Both the position numbers and the translations under genes were made by a program. The notes below the pieces were generated by a model that worked only from the letters and a program-made list of their open reading frames with translations, had not been told where the DNA came from and searched no databases. A DNA stretch of 8,545 nt from JBEGQX01 sp041180805 (lineage in GTDB: Bacteria > Planctomycetota > Planctomycetia > Gemmatales > Gemmataceae): NCBI GenBank assembly GCA_041180805.1, contig JBEGQX010000298.1, positions 1 to 8,545 on the forward strand, given 5' to 3'. Of the stretch, positions 4,346 to 8,545 are shown one piece after another (the stretch's first letter is position 1; each line of letters opens with the position of its first letter).

Positions 4346-7102
4346 ATGCATCATCTAATTAGTCTTGCAGCCTTTTTCATGCTTTGTCTTTGCGCTTTTG
4401 CCCAAAACAAAACCATACCACCCATGCCCAATTCCAGATCCAAACCAGTGGAAACCATAGAGACATTCTGTTTCGCCATAGACGCTGTTAAAAAACAAAT
4501 TCCCGGTGCCATGGAAGTGGCACGAGATTGCATGGATTTCCCGCCCTATCTGACTGTTGCAGAAAAATCCAAACTGGTGATTTTAATGGCTGAGATTCTG
4601 GATTTTTTCTCCCCTTCGTTCATTAACGCTGTTTCAACCCAGGAAAACAAAACCTCCATCCTTTACAAGGAAAAGGATATCGAACTTGTTCTGGAACAGG
4701 TGAACGATGGCACCTGGAAATTCAGCCGGGCGACCATGGTTCATTTACCACGGACATATCTTGCGGCCTTTGAAAGAATCAAGCCGCAATTAACCCAGAA
4801 ATCGCAACTTGTAGAAGGCCTAAGTGATCCCACAGACCTTACCACAACATTTCTGGCCCGATGTGTTGCGGGCGACTTTGAAACTGCCGCCCAGTGCCTG
4901 GATCTTCGGGGGATAGCCCCCAGTAAAAGACGCCTGGAGGGGCAACGCCTTGCCTGGCTGCTTGGCGCCTGCATCCAACGGCTTGGCTATGTGTATCTGC
5001 AGGATATCCCCGTGGATCCGCTGCGACCACCCTATGTATGGTACAGCGGCAAAGAAGGATTCGTGGTTTCTGAACGAATTCGGCAGGAAAATATGCCCGA
5101 TCGATGGCAATTCAATCAGATCACTGTCGCCCAAATCTACCAGCTTTGGGAAGCGGTGAAAAACCGACCTGTAAATGACAAATGGATCATCATTGGAAAT
5201 GTCATTCGCACCCCCGACCATTCCAGCTTTGAGAAAGAACCTCCCAAGGGAATGAGCCCTGAATTCTCATCCCCCAAGAAAATGATCCAGGCTTTTTTGA
5301 AGACCATGGATGAAGCGGAAAATGATGACAAGATGCTGGAAAAAGCCACGGATTTTCTTGACCTATCCAACCTTTCGGATGACGAGAAAGCCCGATTAGG
5401 TTCCAAACTTGCCGAAAAAATGGAGGTCCTGCTGCGCAAGGTGAAGCTGGGCATCAGCGAACTGGATGATCATTACACCGCACCCATGGTTGTGCTTTCG
5501 GACAAGGCCATCAAGATCAAGCTGGTGCGGAGAGCGGACGGAAGATGGGGTTTCAGCGACGATTCGGTGGCGCGTCTTCCAGCCATGCATGAAAGCCTTA
5601 CCCCCGCAGAAAGGGGGCTTGGAGATCACCTATCCGGTCGTGCGTCACCCCGGGAAACCTTCAGTACATTTCTCAGGGCTGTGAATGATGGAAGATTGGC
5701 GGAAGCCGCGGAATGCCTGGATCTTAGCGATATTCCGCTTTCGTCGCGCGCCAACATGGGTCCAATTCTGGCCGTGAAATTAAAAGCACTTATCGATCGA
5801 ATCGGCAGGGTTTATTTCCATGAATTACCCAGCGAATCGGATGGCCCCAGATACCTTTGGCATCGCGGCCCCCTGGGCAGGATCATGCTTGCCCGCAGGC
5901 AAGACATGGCAAACCAGGGCTGGCGCTTCAGCAATTCCACCATCGCCCAATTAGACGAGAGCATGAAGAAAATGATCGATTTGCCCGTTGATCCACTATT
6001 GCTCAACCAGAAATACATTGTCACTTTGCCTTCCTGGTGGGTGGCCCCCGGAATTCGAACGCGCATGCTCATGCCAAAAAGTCTGGGGGAAACATTCGGC
6101 CCGCTGGAAATCTGGCAATGGATGATCCTTGGCGTCCTGATGATGATCCTCTTTGCGTTTTACAAGCTGTTTGGAAGAATCCTTATGTCCTTTGTTTTTT
6201 ACTGGTTCTCCATCACAGAGGAATCCACCCGAAAAAAGGGCGCCTTTTATCTTTTCCAGATCAGTGGGTTCTTCACCATAAGTCTAAGCCTGTTGCTACT
6301 GGGATACCTGGACCTTCCCATGGATTTGGCATCCACCGTGTATTCGTTCGATGACCTTCTGCTCGGAGCAGCCGCGGTTTGGGGCGGTTTCGGCCTAATA
6401 GACATGATCCTTCTGATCTCGGATCACACCCGGGAAGAAGGCACCGTAAGGGGTTTCCAAGACCTTCTTTTGCCTTTCCTTTCCAAGCTGGTCAAGACCT
6501 TCATCATCCTTGGCTCGCTGATCTATGTGGTATCCTGCTTTGATGATGGTGCGTTGATGGGAAGGTTCCTTGCTGGCCTTGGTGTGGCGGGCCTTGCCAT
6601 TTCACTGGCAGCACAGGATTCCCTGAAGAATCTCTTTGCCACCATGCTCCTTATTGGCGACCGAACTTTCAGCGTGGGCGACCTGATCCAGATGGGTGGT
6701 GTTGAAGGTACCGTGCAGTCTGTGGGCTTTCGCAGCACCCGGCTTAAAACCAAGGAAGATTCCATCATCATCATCCCCAACAGCAACCTTGCCGGTGGCA
6801 CCATTGATAATCTTGGCCTGCGAACCCATCGAAGGGTACATGGTTCTTTTACGGTTCCTGTCAATTCGAACCCTGCATCCGTGCTGGAACTTAGAAACCA
6901 GATCGATTCCTGGATTCAGGGGATGGATGGTCATGACCACAAACGCTCGGAAGTGGTGATCCACGGTCTGACAGACCGTGGAATTGAGATTCGCTTCACC
7001 GCTTATGTGAAAGGCAACGGGGCTATCGCCAATGAATTTCGATCCGGTGTCACCCTGATGATGGTGGAAAAAGCCACGCAAATGGGACTGGCCTCGGTCT
7101 GA
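4346..7102 (+). CDS. MscS-family mechanosensitive ion channel with large four-repeat N-terminal domain
   Basis: A 918-residue membrane channel. The start is ATG 4346, preceded by GGGGG at 7 nt. Residues 1-19 are a signal peptide ending AFA. Residues 34-550 are extracytoplasmic and appear to hold four repeats of about 115-130 residues: A1 near 34-150, B1 near 162-275, A2 near 309-415, B2 near 434-547. B units share AAxCLDL, a spaced Arg-Gly-Leu-Ala pattern and RxGxVY; A units share an EKxxL...AE helix and GxWxFS. Membrane segments lie near 588-608, 634-656, 669-692 and 713-733, followed by the pore helix (about 738-770). The MscS core is clear: GLGVAGLAISLAAQDS (744-759), the FSVGDLI segment (775-781), VEGTVQSVGFRSTRL (786-800) and PNSNL (811-815). 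Family members open under membrane tension to release solutes on osmotic downshift. Compared with E. coli MscS (286 residues) it has additional helices and the N-terminal domain. No large C-terminal extension is present. Confidence 0.95.
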   Translation: MHHLISLAAFFMLCLCAFAQNKTIPPMPNSRSKPVETIETFCFAIDAVKKQIPGAMEVARDCMDFPPYLTVAEKSKLVILMAEILDFFSPSFINAVSTQENKTSILYKEKDIELVLEQVNDGTWKFSRATMVHLPRTYLAAFERIKPQLTQKSQLVEGLSDPTDLTTTFLARCVAGDFETAAQCLDLRGIAPSKRRLEGQRLAWLLGACIQRLGYVYLQDIPVDPLRPPYVWYSGKEGFVVSERIRQENMPDRWQFNQITVAQIYQLWEAVKNRPVNDKWIIIGNVIRTPDHSSFEKEPPKGMSPEFSSPKKMIQAFLKTMDEAENDDKMLEKATDFLDLSNLSDDEKARLGSKLAEKMEVLLRKVKLGISELDDHYTAPMVVLSDKAIKIKLVRRADGRWGFSDDSVARLPAMHESLTPAERGLGDHLSGRASPRETFSTFLRAVNDGRLAEAAECLDLSDIPLSSRANMGPILAVKLKALIDRIGRVYFHELPSESDGPRYLWHRGPLGRIMLARRQDMANQGWRFSNSTIAQLDESMKKMIDLPVDPLLLNQKYIVTLPSWWVAPGIRTRMLMPKSLGETFGPLEIWQWMILGVLMMILFAFYKLFGRILMSFVFYWFSITEESTRKKGAFYLFQISGFFTISLSLLLLGYLDLPMDLASTVYSFDDLLLGAAAVWGGFGLIDMILLISDHTREEGTVRGFQDLLLPFLSKLVKTFIILGSLIYVVSCFDDGALMGRFLAGLGVAGLAISLAAQDSLKNLFATMLLIGDRTFSVGDLIQMGGVEGTVQSVGFRSTRLKTKEDSIIIIPNSNLAGGTIDNLGLRTHRRVHGSFTVPVNSNPASVLELRNQIDSWIQGMDGHDHKRSEVVIHGLTDRGIEIRFTAYVKGNGAIANEFRSGVTLMMVEKATQMGLASV

Positions 7103-7119
7103 GAAATTTCTCAGCCGAG
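7093..7119. terminator. Hairpin spanning both convergent stop codons (possible bidirectional terminator)
   Basis: CTGAGAAATTTCTCAG (7099-7114) is a perfect 16-bp palindrome. Flanking CTCGG (7093-7097) and CCGAG (7115-7119) extend the stem by 5 bp past a one-base bulge (T7098). The stop TGA of the channel (7100-7102) and of the DUF1501 gene (7113-7111) sit symmetrically in it. Only 8 bp separate the two genes, so a shared hairpin is the only visible stop signal. There is no T-run after the stem on either strand, so intrinsic termination is uncertain. Confidence 0.55.
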
Positions 7120-8526
7120 AAGTTCCTCGACAACCGTGGCATCCGTGATGGTGGCGCGTTCGTCACGGCCGTTGTGCCTGAAGGTGAGAAGATCATTTTC
7201 CAGGCCGGCCATGCGAAGAATGGTGGCATGGATATCCTTGATGGGGGCCGGTCTGTCCACGGCATAAAGGCCAATTTCATCGGTGCTGCCCACCACACTG
7301 CCGGCTTTTACGCCCGCACCTGCAAACCACATGGTAAAGCCATAAGGATTGTGATCCCGGCCGTCACCACTTTCGCTCATGGGCGTCCGGCCAAACTCGC
7401 CTCCCCAGATCACAAGAGTTTCATCCAGAAGGCCCCGGCGTTTAAGGTCTGTCAGGAATGCCGCCACCGGCTGATCGGTTTCCCTGCACAAACCGGAATG
7501 ATTGCCTTCCAGATCCGAATGCGCATCCCAGCTACTGCCACTTCCCAGATACACCTGGATGAAACGCACGCCTCGTTCCACCAGCCTGCGCGCAAGCAGA
7601 CAGGCCTTCGCAGCCTGACCCGTGGTTTCATTCTCTATCCCGTACAGGTTTTGGGTCTCTTTGGTCTCACGGGAAAGATCCACCACCTGCGGGATGCTGG
7701 TTTGCATCTTCCAAGCAAGTTCATAGCTTGCAATCCGGGCCTCCAACCGATCCGCAGCCATGGAATCGTTCTTGCGGCGCTCGTTCATCCATTTCAGGTA
7801 ATCCAGTTTCCTGCGCTGACGGGAGGGAGCCACCTGCGGTGGCGGTGCGTGAAACAGAACCGGCTCGGGGCCTTCCAGAAACCTTGTTCCCTGATACGCG
7901 GCGGGAATAAAGCCACTGCCCCAATTGCGACTGCCTCCGGGAACATCACCCCGACGGTCAGAAAGTACCACAAACGATGGCAGGTCATCGCACTCATTGC
8001 CAAGGCCGTACACAGACCAAGCACCCAGGGAAGGCCGGCCCGGCAGGGTGCTGCAAGTATTCATCTGAAGCACACCGGCAACATGGGTAAGCCCCTCGCC
8101 CACGCAAGACCTTAACACCGCCATATCATCGGCATGGCGGGCAAGATTGGGCAGCCAGTCACTCATCCATATGCCGGATTTTCCATGCTGTTTGAATTTC
8201 CTTTTCGATGCCAATAGCGGGGTGTTAGCCGTGATGCCCATGGCTGTCTGGGGTCTGGGGAAACTGGAAGGGAGCGGTTTGCCTGCCAGTTTGTCCAGCG
8301 CTGGCTTGGGATCGAATAAGTCGATGTGGCTTGGGCCACCGTCCAAGAAAAACCACACAATGCTTCGAACCTTGGAAGGGATATGCCTTAGGGGATCCTC
8401 GGTAATGTCAAGGTCAGAGGCGCAAACATCTTTGGCCAGCATGGAACCCAGGGCAAGTGCGCCAAATCCATTTCCCATGGTGGAGAGAAATTGCCTTCGC
8501 GAGGTGATTCCCTGGTTCCGGATCAT
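7111..8526 (-). CDS. DUF1501 family protein, Tat-exported (alkaline phosphatase/sulfatase-like fold)
   Basis: A complete 471-residue protein. The N-terminus carries a twin-arginine signal (SRRQFLS, 9-15, then a hydrophobic stretch to about 31), so it is exported folded, which fits a metal-containing enzyme. DUF1501 motifs in order: WFFLDGGPSHIDLFDPKP (58-75), SWDAHSD (332-338), GGEFGRTP (375-382), DGRDHNP (388-394) and DIHATIL (431-437). The conserved Asp and His residues in these motifs are in the positions expected of metal ligands in the alkaline phosphatase-like superfamily. The biochemical activity of DUF1501 proteins is not firmly established. The start ATG 8526-8524 has GGAG 5 nt upstream and overlaps an upstream stop as ATGA. 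In planctomycetes such genes commonly follow a DUF1549/DUF1553 (PSD1-type) gene, consistent with the residual frame at the right edge. Confidence 0.95.
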   Translation of the reverse strand: MIRNQGITSRRQFLSTMGNGFGALALGSMLAKDVCASDLDITEDPLRHIPSKVRSIVWFFLDGGPSHIDLFDPKPALDKLAGKPLPSSFPRPQTAMGITANTPLLASKRKFKQHGKSGIWMSDWLPNLARHADDMAVLRSCVGEGLTHVAGVLQMNTCSTLPGRPSLGAWSVYGLGNECDDLPSFVVLSDRRGDVPGGSRNWGSGFIPAAYQGTRFLEGPEPVLFHAPPPQVAPSRQRRKLDYLKWMNERRKNDSMAADRLEARIASYELAWKMQTSIPQVVDLSRETKETQNLYGIENETTGQAAKACLLARRLVERGVRFIQVYLGSGSSWDAHSDLEGNHSGLCRETDQPVAAFLTDLKRRGLLDETLVIWGGEFGRTPMSESGDGRDHNPYGFTMWFAGAGVKAGSVVGSTDEIGLYAVDRPAPIKDIHATILRMAGLENDLLTFRHNGRDERATITDATVVEELLG

Positions 8527-8545
8527 TCAAGCTCCAGAAATTCGC
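8523..8545 (-). CDS. C-terminal end of an upstream gene, probably DUF1549/DUF1553 protein (partial)
   Basis: On the minus strand the last bases read EFLELE followed by TGA (8525-8523), which overlaps the DUF1501 ATG by ATGA. DUF1553 proteins that precede DUF1501 genes in planctomycetes often end in a similar short N-E-F-hydrophobic tail. Only six codons are visible, so the identity rests on context and a short tail; the two other frames are also possible. Confidence 0.45.

Noticed and set aside
7174..8115. Plus-strand open frame of 313 codons
   Set aside because: Fully antisense to the DUF1501 gene, which has clear motifs throughout; the open frame is a codon-bias shadow.
1..8545. CRISPR array, tRNA/rRNA, transposon ends or phage genes
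   Set aside because: No regularly spaced repeats, cloverleaf-type sequence, transposase motif or terminal inverted repeats were found by reading; the only long repeat is the 71-bp pair.

Overview
The window looks like a planctomycete chromosome (phylum Planctomycetota, possibly Gemmatales/Gemmataceae by overall feel). The evidence is its gene set: a DUF1559-type prepilin-like protein, a Tat-exported DUF1501 protein apparently preceded by a DUF1553-type gene, and a planctomycete-style secreted alpha/beta hydrolase. No tRNA, rRNA, CRISPR array, transposase or phage gene was seen.

Layout, left to right. (1) Positions 1-2647, minus strand, read right to left: an MFS transporter (2647-1379), an overlapping NAD-dependent beta-hydroxyacid dehydrogenase (1382-522, TTG start sharing TTGA with the transporter stop), then the N-terminal part of a secreted alpha/beta hydrolase (423 to beyond position 1). 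The hydrolase runs in frame, at position 71, into an exact 71-bp copy of the dehydrogenase gene, so the left edge is either an assembly or amplification chimera or a real recombination scar. (2) Positions 2648-2830 are a divergent intergenic region with a perfect 8-bp inverted repeat. (3) Positions 2831-4227, plus strand: a small lipoprotein and a DUF1559 pseudopilin-like protein, closed by a strong intrinsic terminator at 4249-4275. (4) Positions 4346-7102, plus strand: a 918-residue MscS-family channel whose large extracytoplasmic N-terminus appears to be four repeats in an A-B-A-B order. (5) Positions 7111-8526, minus strand: a complete DUF1501 protein. It converges on the channel gene with only 8 bp between stops, and a 16-bp perfect palindrome contains both stop codons. 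The last 23 bases hold the probable C-terminus of the preceding gene in that operon, overlapping by ATGA.

How the genes may work together. The transporter and dehydrogenase are translationally coupled and probably handle uptake and oxidation or reduction of a small organic acid or sugar derivative; the substrate cannot be read from sequence. The hydrolase may belong to the same regulon, because a 9-bp motif (AGGTTTACC on the plus strand) lies upstream of both it and the transporter. The lipoprotein/DUF1559 pair is an envelope module. The channel probably protects against hypo-osmotic shock or senses envelope tension. The DUF1501 protein probably works with its upstream partner on the outer side of the cytoplasmic membrane. 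Most of the window is ordinary planctomycete gene content. The points most worth a second look are the left-edge 71-bp duplication, the channel's repeat architecture, the double-stop palindrome and the shared upstream motif.
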